A stretch of 64,000 nucleotides of DNA from Mesorhizobium huakuii (GTDB lineage Bacteria > Pseudomonadota > Alphaproteobacteria > Rhizobiales > Rhizobiaceae), in NCBI RefSeq assembly GCF_030160235.1, contig NZ_BSNY01000012.1:186001-250000 (forward strand), in the 5' to 3' direction. The position numbers were made by a program, and so were the translations under genes. Each line of letters begins with the position of its first letter. The stretch's first letter is position 1. Under the pieces are notes generated by a model. The model saw only the letters and a program-made list of their open reading frames with translations, had not been told where the DNA came from and ran no database searches. Shown here piece after piece: positions 26,273 to 35,116 of the stretch.

Positions 26273-27447
26273 TCACAACAGCTGCGACAGCGCCGCCATG
26301 AAGTGGTCGTTCTCCGCTGGCGAGCCGATGCTGACACGTATGTAGGTGTCAAAACCTTCCTGCTTCCAGGGTTTGACGATGACGCCGTCGCGTAGCAGGC
26401 CCTCGGCGAAGGCCGAGGCATTGTGCCGGCAGTTGAAGAACAGGAAGTTGCCACGGGATGGGGCCACGTCGAGGCCCTTGCTGCGGAGGGAACTCTCGAC
26501 ACGCGTTCTCTCCGCCTTGGCCAGGGCCACGACCTTGGCGAGGTGTTCCTCGTCCGCGAGTGCCGCCAGCGCGGCGGCCTGCGCCATGCCGTTGGCGTTG
26601 AAGGGCGTGCGCACCCTGTCGAGCAGCGCGCGCAATTCCGGGTCGCCGACGATGCCGAAGCCGATCCGCAAACCGGCGAGCCCGAACGCCTTGGAAAATG
26701 TCCGCAGCACGATCCAGGGTTGGTCGCGCTTGCTCAGGAAAGGCAGGGACGAGGCGTAGTCCTCGCCCTCGGCATATTCGGCATAGGCTTCGTCGACGAC
26801 AATCAGCGTCTCGTCGCCAGTGGCATCCAGCACTCTCGACAGATCGCCGGCAGAGAGCCAGCCGCCGACCGGGTTCATCGGGTTGGAGAACAGCAGCATG
26901 CGGGGCCGCTCGCGCACCGCCTCGATCAGCGCATCCACATTGATGGTGAGGTCGCTGTTGACGATCACACGAGTGACGCTCGCGCCCATCAGCGTCGCGT
27001 AATCCTCGTGCAAGGGGAACGAGGGATAGAGCGTGGCGACGGTATCGCCAGGCCGCACACTGCACGGCTGATGACGGAGAGAAGATCTTCCGAGCCATTG
27101 CCGAGGATGATTTGGTCCTCACCGAATTCATATCTGGCGGCGATGGCCTGGCGCAGTGCGCGCCCGGCCGGATCCGGATAGAGCCGGAACATCTCGGCGC
27201 CGGCCTGCATCATCGTGGCGAGCGTCGGGCTCGGGCCAAGCGGGCTTTCATTCGAGCCCAGCTTTGCGATCCGGACCGGAGCATATCGCTGCACGACCTC
27301 GGCGATGGTCAGTCCGGAATTGTAAGGCGACAGGCGCGAGACTTCGGCTCGGACCATATTTGCGGCTTTCGACACGAGCGGCTCCTCTGCGGCCGACCGA
27401 CGGACTCCCGTCATCGATCGGTTCTCAAACACCAGGTTTCGCGGCAT
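26273..27447 (-). pseudogene. HisC-like PLP aminotransferase, frameshifted
   Basis: Two overlapping frames make one class I/II aminotransferase. 27447-27058 encodes the N-terminal part (LGSNESPLGPSP, LYPDPAGRALRQAIAARY, ILGNGSEDLL) and then the frame breaks after ISRAV. The next frame resumes with RPGDTVATLYPSFPLHEDY and runs to 26273, containing the PLP lysine in TFSKAFGLAGLRIG. Relatives read ISRAVLRPGD at the junction; losing one C from a CTG codon between 27055 and 27058 explains the shift. The full product would be about 390 residues. It is divergent from the SDR/HisD-like operon. It may be a true pseudogene or a sequence error. Confidence 0.82.
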
Positions 27448-27523
27448 CGTCCCGGGGCGAGCGAGGTCACCGACGGGGGCGCAGGTGCGGCGAATTTGTC
27501 AGGAGTAGCGTAGCCGAAATGGT

Positions 27524-27545
27524 TTGTATATGCTTGTATATGTAA
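27524..27545. promoter_or_regulatory. HutC-box-like operator, site 1
   Basis: TTGTATATGC (27524-27533) directly followed by TTGTATATGT (27534-27543). The part CTTGTATATGTAAC resembles the CTTGTATGTACAAG-type box known for HutC repressors. It lies 57 bases upstream of the SDR start and between it and the divergent HisC-like gene. The HutC-like regulator is at 30854. Confidence 0.65.
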
Positions 27546-27601
27546 CTTGATCTGATAGTCTTGCCATGCAAGCGGAAGCCGACACCGGCAAGGAGGATCA
27601 C

Positions 27602-28375
27602 ATGCGCAATGCTTCTCTGTTCGATCTTGCCGGCAGGAAGGCACTGGTCACCGGCGCCAGCCGCGGCATCGGCCGAAGCATCGCCGAGGCTCTGAGCGCC
27701 GCCGGTGCCGACGTCGCGGTCACCGCGCGCAGCCTGGCCTCCCTCGAGGAGACGACAGCGGCGATCCGTGCGGCCGGCGGTGTGACGCATGCCGTCGCTC
27801 TCGACGTCACCGATGTCGGCCGCTGCCGGACGGCCACCGCCGAGGCCGCCGGCCTGCTTGGCGGTCTCGACATCCTCGTCAACAATGCCGGGATGGAGGA
27901 GGTCAGGCCCTCGCTCGACGTCGACGAGGCGCTGTGGGACCGGATCGTCGACACCAATCTCAAGGGAGCGTTCTTCTGCGCCCAGGCCGCGGCGCGGCAG
28001 ATGCGCGACGCCGGGCACGGCGGCGCCATCATCAATCTCTGTTCGCTAACTTCAGAAGTCGGCATTCCCACCGCGGTGCCCTATGGCTCGTCGAAGTCGG
28101 GCCTGCTCGGCATGACTAGGGCGCTGGCGGCGGAGTGGGCGGGTCTCGGCATCCGGGTCAACGCCATCGCCCCCGGTTACTTCCGGACGGCGATGACCGA
28201 TGTGTTCTACAGCAACGAGGCATGGCAGCAGTCCATGCTCGCCAAGATCCCGCAGCACCGTTTCGGTGATCTCGGCGACCTGCACGGCGTTGCCGTGTTC
28301 CTTGCCTCGGACGCGGCGGCCTACATCACCGGCCAGTCCATTCCTGTGGATGGCGGCTTCCTGGCATCGATTTGA
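27602..28375 (+). CDS. Short-chain dehydrogenase/reductase (possible HpsO-like)
   Basis: A 257-residue classical SDR: VTGASRGIGRS, NNAGMEEVRP and the Tyr-x3-Lys of PYGSSKSGLLG, with VNAIAPGYFRTAM after it. ATG 27602 has a near-perfect AAGGAGG Shine-Dalgarno sequence; the frame open from 27566 is not needed. It is the first gene of an operon with a HisD-like dehydrogenase, a zinc alcohol dehydrogenase and a HutC-like repressor. An SDR, a zinc ADH and a HisD homologue is also the gene set known for 2,3-dihydroxypropane-1-sulfonate use (hpsOPN); whether it applies here is unproven. Confidence 0.9.
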   Translation: MRNASLFDLAGRKALVTGASRGIGRSIAEALSAAGADVAVTARSLASLEETTAAIRAAGGVTHAVALDVTDVGRCRTATAEAAGLLGGLDILVNNAGMEEVRPSLDVDEALWDRIVDTNLKGAFFCAQAAARQMRDAGHGGAIINLCSLTSEVGIPTAVPYGSSKSGLLGMTRALAAEWAGLGIRVNAIAPGYFRTAMTDVFYSNEAWQQSMLAKIPQHRFGDLGDLHGVAVFLASDAAAYITGQSIPVDGGFLASI

Positions 28376-28458
28376 GGCAACGCCCCACAAGGTTCGAAAT
28401 CAACGTCTTGTGCAACGTAACCGGCCGGCACGTTGCGTTCCAACAAAGAGGAATACCC

Positions 28459-29781
28459 ATGTCCGACATCAGCTTCCACGATCTGTCGTCACTCGATGCC
28501 ACCCAGCGGGCCAGCCTGCTGAAACGCGCCGAGGCCGATCTGTCGACCTTCGTCGAAAAGGTCCGCCCGATTATCCAGGCCGTCAAGGACGAGGGTGATG
28601 CCGCGCTGATCCGCTTCGCCAGGGAACTCGACAAGGCCGATGTGGCCGAAGGCGGACTGCAGGTCTCGGAAGCCGAGTTCGACGCTGCCTTCGATAAGGT
28701 CGAGAAGGAGGTCGTGGAAAGCATCGGCTTCGGCATCGACAACATCAGGCGTTTCCATGAAGAGCAGAAGCCGGAAACGATGTGGCTGAAGGAAGTCCGG
28801 CCGGGCGCCTATGCCGGAGACCGCTATACGCCGATCGCCTCGGTCGCGCTTTATGTCCCGCGCGGCAAGGGCGCCTTTCCGTCAGTGACGATGATGACGT
28901 CGGTTCCGGCCGTCATTGCCGGCGTGCCGCAGATCGCCATCGTGACGCCAGCGACATCGGACGGCTCGGTGGATGCGGCGACCCTTGTCGCCGCTCGCCT
29001 CGCCGGCGTGCACACCGTCTACAAATGCGGCGGCGCCCATGCCGTAGCCGCCGTTGCCTACGGCACCGAGACGGTGAAGCCCGCGCTCAAGATTGTCGGC
29101 CCGGGCAGCCCATGGGTGGTGGCGGCGAAGAGCGTCCTGTCCTCGGTCATCAACACAGGACTTCCGGCCGGCCCGTCGGAAGCCATCATCTTTGCCGATG
29201 ACAGCGTCGACGGCGGCCTTGCCGCGCTCGATCTTTTGATCGAAGCCGAACACGGGCCGGATTCCTCGGCCTATCTGGTCACGCACAGCCGCAAGGTCGC
29301 CGAGGCTGCGCTCGCTGCACTCCCGCAACACTGGTCGCGGATGACCGAACAGCGCGTGGAGTTCTCGCGCGCGGTGCTGACCGGCAAGCGCGGCGGCATC
29401 GTGCTCACCGCGTCGCTGGAAGACAGCTACCGCTTCATCAACGACTATGCACCCGAACATCTGGAAATCCTGTCGAAGGAGCCATTCGCGCATCTAGGAC
29501 ACATCACCGAGGCGGCCGAAATCCTGATGGGCCCGCATACGCCGGTGACACTTGCCAACTTCGTCCTTGGGCCCAATGCCGTGCTGCCGACCAGCCGCTG
29601 GGCGCGGACCTACGGGCCGCTTTCGGTGACGGATTTCGTCAAGCGCTCGTCGGTCGGCTATGTCACTTCGGCCGCCTATCCGGAACTGGCGATGCATGCC
29701 CGCAGGCTCGCCCGCTACGAAGGCTTCAGTTCGCACGAAAACGCGGTCTCGGAGATCCGCGACCGCTACCTCGCCGGCTGA
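28459..29781 (+). CDS. Histidinol-dehydrogenase-family enzyme with altered metal ligands (HpsN-like candidate)
   Basis: A 440-residue HisD homologue. It keeps EAEHGPDS (His265), APEHLEI (Glu333, His334) and HENAV (His426). However, positions that bind zinc in E. coli HisD are changed: the Gln before AEH is Glu262 (LLIEAEH), and the Asp of the GDY motif is Asn367 (LANFV). NHVLPTGG is also altered to NAVLPTSR. It is therefore unlikely to make histidine and more likely oxidises another alcohol, twice, to an acid. HpsN (sulfopropanediol 3-dehydrogenase) is a known HisD paralogue with such a role. ATG 28459 follows AAAGAGGAA. The neighbours are an SDR and a zinc ADH. Confidence 0.85.
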   Translation: MSDISFHDLSSLDATQRASLLKRAEADLSTFVEKVRPIIQAVKDEGDAALIRFARELDKADVAEGGLQVSEAEFDAAFDKVEKEVVESIGFGIDNIRRFHEEQKPETMWLKEVRPGAYAGDRYTPIASVALYVPRGKGAFPSVTMMTSVPAVIAGVPQIAIVTPATSDGSVDAATLVAARLAGVHTVYKCGGAHAVAAVAYGTETVKPALKIVGPGSPWVVAAKSVLSSVINTGLPAGPSEAIIFADDSVDGGLAALDLLIEAEHGPDSSAYLVTHSRKVAEAALAALPQHWSRMTEQRVEFSRAVLTGKRGGIVLTASLEDSYRFINDYAPEHLEILSKEPFAHLGHITEAAEILMGPHTPVTLANFVLGPNAVLPTSRWARTYGPLSVTDFVKRSSVGYVTSAAYPELAMHARRLARYEGFSSHENAVSEIRDRYLAG

Positions 29782-29796
29782 ACGGAGATGATGGCG

Positions 29797-30822
29797 ATGA
29801 AGGCGGCACGGCTTTATGGACCCGGCGATCTGCGGGTGGAGGACATTGCCCCGCCAGGCATCCCGGATGCCGGCTGGGTGAAGCTCAGGGTCGATGCCGC
29901 CGGCATCTGCGGTTCGGACCTGCACAATTTCCGCACCGGCCAATGGATAAGCCGGTCGCCCTCGACGGCCGGCCACGAGCTGACCGGTACGGTGACCGCG
30001 CTCGGCGAAGGCGTCGACACCGTCGTCGTCGGCGACAGGGTGGTTGCCGATTCCCGCTTCTGGTGCGGGGAATGCGCGCAATGCCGTGCCGGCAGGCGTC
30101 ATCTTTGCGCTTCACTGGGCTTCGTCGGCGAAGTCTGCGACGGCGGCTTCGCCGAACAGGCGGTGTTACCCGCGCGGCTGCTGCATGTCGTCGACGCGGC
30201 GCTGGACGAGCGGGTCGCGGCGATGGCCGAGCCGCTCAGCGTTGCGCTGCACGCAGTGCGGCGTCTGCCCAAGGCGGCGGGCTCGGTGCTTGTCGTCGGC
30301 TGCGGGCCGATCGGCGGTCTCGCCGCGCTGCTGCTCTCCCGGAATTTCCCTGGCGCCGTGCTTGTCGCCGACCGCAACCAGGCGCGCTGTGCCCGCGTGG
30401 CGCGGGTGACCGGTGCAACAATCGTCGACCTCGACCGCGATGCCATTGCCGCCGCGACCGGCAACGCCCCTTTGCTGGCCGCTGTCGAGGCGACCGGCAG
30501 CATCGCGGCATTCACTCAGTTGCTCGGCGTTGTCGATTCCGGCAGCGCGGTGGCGATGGTCGGCATCTTCCATGGCCGTCTCGACATCGACCCCAACCTT
30601 CTTGTCGAACGCGAGATCACACTGCTGGGCTGCCATGCCTTCGCCGACGAGTTGCCCGACGCCGTGCGGATGCTGGGTGAATTGAGCGAACCGTTGCTGG
30701 CCCTGATCGATCGTGAGATTGGCCTCGACGACATTCCATCCGCCTATGAGCGGCTGTTGGCGGGGCAAAGCGACGGCTTGAAAACAATCATCCGCATGCG
30801 GCAACCTGTTGAGCCGGCGTGA
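29797..30822 (+). CDS. Zinc-dependent medium-chain alcohol dehydrogenase
   Basis: A 341-residue MDR dehydrogenase with both zinc sites. The catalytic site shows GICGSDLHNF and AGHELTG, and the structural site has four cysteines in WCGECAQCRAGRRHLC. VVGCGPIGGLAALLL is the NAD motif. ATG 29797 (MKAARLYGPG) is 9 bases after GGAG; ATG 29788 and 29791 are too close to it. It starts 15 bases after the HisD-like stop, so the two are cotranscribed. Sorbitol/threonine-dehydrogenase-like polyol oxidation is the likely chemistry; HpsP is a candidate counterpart. Confidence 0.9.
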   Translation: MKAARLYGPGDLRVEDIAPPGIPDAGWVKLRVDAAGICGSDLHNFRTGQWISRSPSTAGHELTGTVTALGEGVDTVVVGDRVVADSRFWCGECAQCRAGRRHLCASLGFVGEVCDGGFAEQAVLPARLLHVVDAALDERVAAMAEPLSVALHAVRRLPKAAGSVLVVGCGPIGGLAALLLSRNFPGAVLVADRNQARCARVARVTGATIVDLDRDAIAAATGNAPLLAAVEATGSIAAFTQLLGVVDSGSAVAMVGIFHGRLDIDPNLLVEREITLLGCHAFADELPDAVRMLGELSEPLLALIDREIGLDDIPSAYERLLAGQSDGLKTIIRMRQPVEPA

Positions 30823-30853
30823 CTTCCGATAAATTGCCGGAAAGGATTTTGAC

Positions 30854-31585
30854 ATGATCGATTTGCCCGATACGGCGAGCCCCCTTTACGAGAAGGTGAA
30901 GGACTACATCCTGACAAACATCGGAACGGGCCGGTGGGGCAAGGATCGCAAGCTGCCGTCCGAGAACGAATTGGTGGTTTCGCTGGGTGTCTCTCGCATG
31001 ACTGTCCACCGGGCCTTGCGGGAACTGACTGCCGCGGGCTTCCTGATCCGGCTGCAAGGTGTCGGCACCTTCATTGCGCCGCCCCGGCCGCAATCGACGC
31101 TGATCGAGATCAACAACATCGCGGCCGAAATCGTCGAGCGCGGCAACAGGCATCGCTCCGAAGTCCTCGTGCTGGAAACCATCATGCCGACCAAGGAGCT
31201 CGCTTTGTCGTTCGAGTTCCCAAAGCGTGTCTCGATCTATCACTCGGTCGTCGTCAATTTCGAGAACGATCTGCCGGTGCAGCTGGAAGAGCGCTTCGTC
31301 AATCCGAGCCTGATCCCCGACTACGACAAGCAGGATTTTTCAAAGACGGCGACCTACGACTACCTCATGCAGAAAACTCCGGTGACCGAGGTCGAGCACA
31401 TCATCTCCGCCATCCCGGCCGACGCCGAGACGGCGCGGCATCTGAACATCGATGTCGGCAGCTGCTGCCTGTTTCTGCACCGCCGCACATGGACGGGCGC
31501 GATCGTCGCCACCATCAGCAAGCTGACTTATGCCGGCAGCCGCTATTCGCTCGGCAGCCGCTATTCCCCCTCCAAGACCAACTGA
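30854..31585 (+). CDS. GntR-family regulator, HutC subfamily
   Basis: A 243-residue regulator with an N-terminal GntR winged helix (LPSENELVVSLGVSRMTVHR, about 35-54) and a UTRA effector domain. The effector part is strikingly HutC-like: PVTEVEHIISAIPADAE, CLFLHRRTWTGA and the end stretch YAGSRYSLGSRYSP match histidine-utilisation repressors. There are no hut genes here, so it has probably been recruited to another pathway. It closes the SDR, HisD-like, ADH operon. HutC-box-like sites lie before this operon, before the phosphotransferase and before the ABC importer. Confidence 0.92.
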   Translation: MIDLPDTASPLYEKVKDYILTNIGTGRWGKDRKLPSENELVVSLGVSRMTVHRALRELTAAGFLIRLQGVGTFIAPPRPQSTLIEINNIAAEIVERGNRHRSEVLVLETIMPTKELALSFEFPKRVSIYHSVVVNFENDLPVQLEERFVNPSLIPDYDKQDFSKTATYDYLMQKTPVTEVEHIISAIPADAETARHLNIDVGSCCLFLHRRTWTGAIVATISKLTYAGSRYSLGSRYSPSKTN

Positions 31586-31623
31586 CGTCGAAAGCCAATG
31601 CAGATCAAGGAATCATCGACGCA

Positions 31624-31643
31624 GATGTATGTACATGTACTGA
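31624..31643. promoter_or_regulatory. HutC-box-like operator, site 2
   Basis: GATGTATGTACATGTACTGA with the perfect 10-bp palindrome GTACATGTAC at 31631-31640. It lies between the HutC-like gene and the phosphotransferase, about 50 bases before the latter. Confidence 0.6.
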
Positions 31644-31692
31644 TAAGAGTTGTTTCGCGCCTCGCGGACGGATTGGCAGGAAGGGACGACCG

Positions 31693-32991
31693 ATGATGCA
31701 GAGCCGCACGGCGCGGATCCGCGCGCTCGCGCAGCACGATGTCGGCGAGGCGCAACACGTGCTGGCCGCCTTGCTGGGCGACCTGTTCGCAATGACCCCC
31801 AGCAATGTCCGCATCAATGTCGACAAATACAGCCTCAATTCGTTGAACGGCTTCTTCGACAGCGACGGCCAGGCCTATTTCTTCAAGTTCCACCAGGAGG
31901 AACGCGAAGAAGGCATGACCGGCGAATACTACCGGGCCGAGATCCTGTCGCGTGCGGGCCTGCCGGTCGACCAGCCCGTCCATATGTCCGCCCAGCCCGG
32001 TGAGCAGATCCTTGTCTATCGCCGCCGCACGGATCCGAGATTCTCGGATGTGCTGTTCGCGCTGGATGCTGAGGACGATGCCGGCAAGCGGCGCGAGGCG
32101 GTTCTGGCCGAGCGCGATCTGTCCGCCAGGCTGCTCGATGTCTATCTGGAGACGCTGCATCCGGTGACGTTCGCGCAGGTCTCGGCGGAGCCGATCCACC
32201 GGCTGTTTTATGAACGGTTGATCGACGCCGCTACGCGTTTATCACCGGGCGGCCGGCTGGCCGATTTCTATATCGGCAAGCCGTTTGCCTTTCCCGGTAT
32301 GGAACTCGACTGGAATCGTTTCTCCCGACTGAAATTCGTCATCAATGGCCAGCGGTATATCAGCAGCATCGGCGAGCTTTTCGATGCCGCGGCGGCGCGC
32401 TTGCGGCCGGACCGGCTGGCTGATGCCGGAGGCGTGGTCGCACATGGCGACGCCCACAATGCCAATGTCTGGTACACGCAAGAAGCGGGGAGGGCGCAAC
32501 TCTCCTTCTTCGATCCCGCCTTTGCCGGCTCACACATCCCGACGCTGCTGGCCGAGGTCAAGGCGACGTTCCACAACATCTTCGCCCATCCGTTCTGGCT
32601 CTACGATCCGGCCATCGCGACGGAGGCTTTTCGCGCGCAGGGGCGGCTGGACGGGGACCTCTTCCATGTCGATACGGACTGGGATTTGAGCCCGGTCCGT
32701 CGCGACCTGCTGGAGGTTAAGGCAACCGCTTTGTGGCGACCCCTGTTGCTCGAGCTCAAGCGGCGCGGCATGCTGCCGGCGGATTGGCGGGCGGTGCTGC
32801 GCTCAGGGCTTTTCCTGTCGCCGACCCTGGTCATGAACCTGCGGGCCGGCGCACGCAGCCACACGCCGGTCTCTTCCCTCATCGCCTTTTCAGTCGCGGT
32901 CATGGTCGGCAGCGAGCCCGATGCCGGGGCCGATCGGGTGACCGATTTCCTCGACTTGATCGATCCTGGAAGCGCGAGCGGATGCGCCTGA
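31693..32991 (+). CDS. Kinase-fold phosphotransferase (APH-like), substrate unknown
   Basis: A 432-residue protein with the catalytic core of the aminoglycoside-phosphotransferase/protein-kinase-like fold: the catalytic loop AHGDAHNANVW supplies Asp and Asn, and LSFFDPAFAG supplies the metal-binding Asp. An ATP-lysine-like segment is seen in AYFFKFHQEE. ATG 31693 follows AGGAAGGGA; the frame open upstream overlaps the regulator gene and is a shadow. It is longer than a typical APH (~270), with additional N- and C-terminal helices. Placed under a HutC-like site and before an importer, it may phosphorylate the imported compound. No resistance role is implied. Confidence 0.78.
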   Translation: MMQSRTARIRALAQHDVGEAQHVLAALLGDLFAMTPSNVRINVDKYSLNSLNGFFDSDGQAYFFKFHQEEREEGMTGEYYRAEILSRAGLPVDQPVHMSAQPGEQILVYRRRTDPRFSDVLFALDAEDDAGKRREAVLAERDLSARLLDVYLETLHPVTFAQVSAEPIHRLFYERLIDAATRLSPGGRLADFYIGKPFAFPGMELDWNRFSRLKFVINGQRYISSIGELFDAAAARLRPDRLADAGGVVAHGDAHNANVWYTQEAGRAQLSFFDPAFAGSHIPTLLAEVKATFHNIFAHPFWLYDPAIATEAFRAQGRLDGDLFHVDTDWDLSPVRRDLLEVKATALWRPLLLELKRRGMLPADWRAVLRSGLFLSPTLVMNLRAGARSHTPVSSLIAFSVAVMVGSEPDAGADRVTDFLDLIDPGSASGCA

Positions 32992-33019
32992 TCCATGGGG
33001 GAAATTGAGTGATGCCAAC

Positions 33020-33039
33020 TTGTATATGCATGTATGTAT
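33020..33039. promoter_or_regulatory. HutC-box-like operator, site 3
   Basis: TTGTATATGC (33020-33029) followed by ATGTATGTAT (33030-33039), the same tandem arrangement as site 1. It lies just upstream of a candidate promoter for the ABC importer. Confidence 0.62.
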
Positions 33040-33046
33040 TTTAGCC

Positions 33047-33075
33047 TTGACATCCGTTGCCGCTGACGCTGAAAT
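33047..33075 (+). promoter_or_regulatory. Candidate sigma-70 type promoter of the SsuABC-type operon
   Basis: TTGACA at 33047-33052, a 17-base spacer, then TGAAAT at 33070-33075. The operator-like site 3 ends 7 bases before the -35 box. The binding-protein start is 128 bases downstream. Confidence 0.45.
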
Positions 33076-33203
33076 ATCCCCGCACTTCACCATGAAGTGG
33101 TGGGCAAGACGCCGAGGCACAGTGCCGCAAGAGCAGAAACCCGCAGTCTCACCAGACCGGATGCCTGGGTAAAAAGCGGTCTGATCATCAAGGGGAACGA
33201 GAG

Positions 33204-34214
33204 ATGATGCGTAACCTAGCAGGACAATTTCGCGCGCTCATGATGGCCGCCGCAATCGGGCTCGCCGCCGCGCCAGTGGCCCACGCGGCCGACGCGGCCA
33301 TTCCCACGACGCCAGAGGCTGGACCGTTCAAGATCGGCATCGAACCGTGGCTTGGCTACGGCCAGTGGCACGTCGCCGACGCCAAGGGCCTGTTCAAGAC
33401 GAATGGCCTGTCGGACGTCCAGATCGTCAATTTCGCCGAGGACAAGGACATCAACGCCGCTTTGGCCAGCGGCCAGCTCGATGCCGCCAACATCGCGACC
33501 CACACGGCGATGGGCATGGTGGCCGCCGGCCTGCCGGTGAAGATCGTGCTGCTGCTCGACGTCTCGATGACGGCCGACGCCATCATCGCCGGCAAGGACG
33601 TCACCTCCATCGCCGACCTCAAGGGCAAGCAGGTCGCTTTCGAGGAAGGCACGACCAGCGACATCCTGCTCAAATACGCGCTTGCCAAGAATGGCATGTC
33701 GATCGCCGACGTTCAGCCGGTTCCCATGCCTGCCTCCGATGCTGGCGGCGCGTTGATCGCCGGCCGCGTGCCGGTCGCGGTCACCTACGAGCCCTACCTC
33801 ACTGTCGCCATGGCGCAGAACAAAGACGTCAAGCTGCTGTTCACCGCCGGCGAGGATCCCGGCCTGATCAGCGACGTGCTGGTGGTGCGCGACGAGGTGA
33901 TCAAGTCGCGGCCCGGCCAGGTGCTGGCTATGATCAAGAGCTGGGACGCAGCACTCAAGGATTATAACGCAGACACGCCCGGCGGCCGCGCCATCATCGC
34001 CAAGGCGGTCGGCTCCGACGTCAAGGACCTCAACACCGCTTTCGACGGCGTGCGCTATTACTCGCTGGCCGAAAACAAGACGGCGCTCACCGGCGATTTC
34101 ACCACCAAGACTTTCGCCGATGTCGAAGCGGCCGCCAAGAACGCCAAGCTGCTGCAGGCCGACGTGACGCCGGAACAGATGATCGACCCGTCCTTCGTCA
34201 AGGCGGCGCAATGA
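33204..34214 (+). CDS. ABC importer substrate-binding protein, SsuA/TauA (NMT1) type
   Basis: A 336-residue periplasmic protein with a signal peptide (about residues 1-29, ending in PVAHAADA). The NMT1/SsuA pattern is seen in FKIGIEPWLGYGQWHVADAK, the VQIVNFAEDKDINAALASGQ segment and LKGKQVAFEEGTTSD. This family binds sulfonates, taurine, nitrate, or pyrimidine precursors. ATG 33204 follows GGGGAACGAGAG. It heads a three-gene importer operon. Coupled with the HisD-like dehydrogenase set, a hydroxylated sulfonate is a reasonable guess for the ligand, but not shown. Confidence 0.92.
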   Translation: MMRNLAGQFRALMMAAAIGLAAAPVAHAADAAIPTTPEAGPFKIGIEPWLGYGQWHVADAKGLFKTNGLSDVQIVNFAEDKDINAALASGQLDAANIATHTAMGMVAAGLPVKIVLLLDVSMTADAIIAGKDVTSIADLKGKQVAFEEGTTSDILLKYALAKNGMSIADVQPVPMPASDAGGALIAGRVPVAVTYEPYLTVAMAQNKDVKLLFTAGEDPGLISDVLVVRDEVIKSRPGQVLAMIKSWDAALKDYNADTPGGRAIIAKAVGSDVKDLNTAFDGVRYYSLAENKTALTGDFTTKTFADVEAAAKNAKLLQADVTPEQMIDPSFVKAAQ

Positions 34215-34242
34215 CAGAGGCCGGATCGCGGTGGTAGTGCAA

Positions 34243-35106
34243 ATGTCGGCGGAGCCTCCCGCGAAAACCGGCCCGGCGCGCCCCGCGCCAAAGCCGGTCA
34301 CGAAACAGGCCAGGCGCCGCCGGTCTTCAGGGATCGGCGTGCCGATCGCGAGGTCACGTTTCCTGATGATCGCGGTGGCCGTCTTTATCGGGCTTGGCCT
34401 TGCCTGGTGGGCGGCGACCGGGCTGGAATGGGTAAAGCCCATCTTCCTGCCGTCGCCCGGCAGCGTTGCGACCCAGATCGCCAAGCTCGCCACTGACGGC
34501 ACGCTGTGGGTGGACCTCACGGCCTCGGCGTATCGCATTTCCATCGGCTTCCTCATAGCCTCGGCACTGTCGATCCCGATCGGCGTGCTGATCGGCAGTT
34601 TCCGCTCCTGGGAGGCTGGTATCGAGCCGCTTGTGGATTTCATCCGCTACATGCCGGTCGTCGCTTTCGTGCCGCTCTCCATCCTGTGGGCCGGTACCGG
34701 CGATACCCAGAAATTCCTGATCATCTTCATCGGCACCTTCTTCCAGCAGGTGCTGATGATCATGGACAATGTGAAACGGGTTCCCGCCGATTTCATCGGC
34801 CTTGGCCGCACGCTCGGCCTGCCGGATCGCAAGATCCTGACGCGCATCGTCGTGCCCAGCGCCCTGCCGGGCATCTGGGATACGCTGCGCATCAGCCTCG
34901 GCTGGGCATGGACCTGGCTGGTGCTGGCCGAACTCGTCGCGGCGACGTCGGGCCTGGGCTATCGCATCACCGTGTCGCAGCGCTATTTCCAGACGAACAC
35001 CATCATCGGCTACATCCTGCTGCTCGGCGTGCTCGGTCTCATCACCGACCAGGTCATGAAGGCCCTGGAAAAGGTGCTGTTCCGGCAGGAAGGCCATTCG
35101 CAATGA
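34243..35106 (+). CDS. ABC importer permease, SsuC/TauC type
   Basis: A 287-residue inner-membrane permease with an unusually long basic/proline-rich N-terminal tail (about 45 residues) before the first membrane segment (FLMIAVAVFIGLGLAWWA). The BPD_transp_1 coupling loop and the stretch LGWAWTWLVLAELVAATSGL are clear. ATG 34243 is used; a GTG at 34231 would add four residues. It lies between the binding protein and ATPase genes and forms the channel of this importer. Confidence 0.92.
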   Translation: MSAEPPAKTGPARPAPKPVTKQARRRRSSGIGVPIARSRFLMIAVAVFIGLGLAWWAATGLEWVKPIFLPSPGSVATQIAKLATDGTLWVDLTASAYRISIGFLIASALSIPIGVLIGSFRSWEAGIEPLVDFIRYMPVVAFVPLSILWAGTGDTQKFLIIFIGTFFQQVLMIMDNVKRVPADFIGLGRTLGLPDRKILTRIVVPSALPGIWDTLRISLGWAWTWLVLAELVAATSGLGYRITVSQRYFQTNTIIGYILLLGVLGLITDQVMKALEKVLFRQEGHSQ

Positions 35107-35116
35107 GGAACCGCCG

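Noticed and set aside
28459-29781. Biosynthetic hisD
   Set aside because: Two zinc-ligand positions are changed and no his operon surrounds it.
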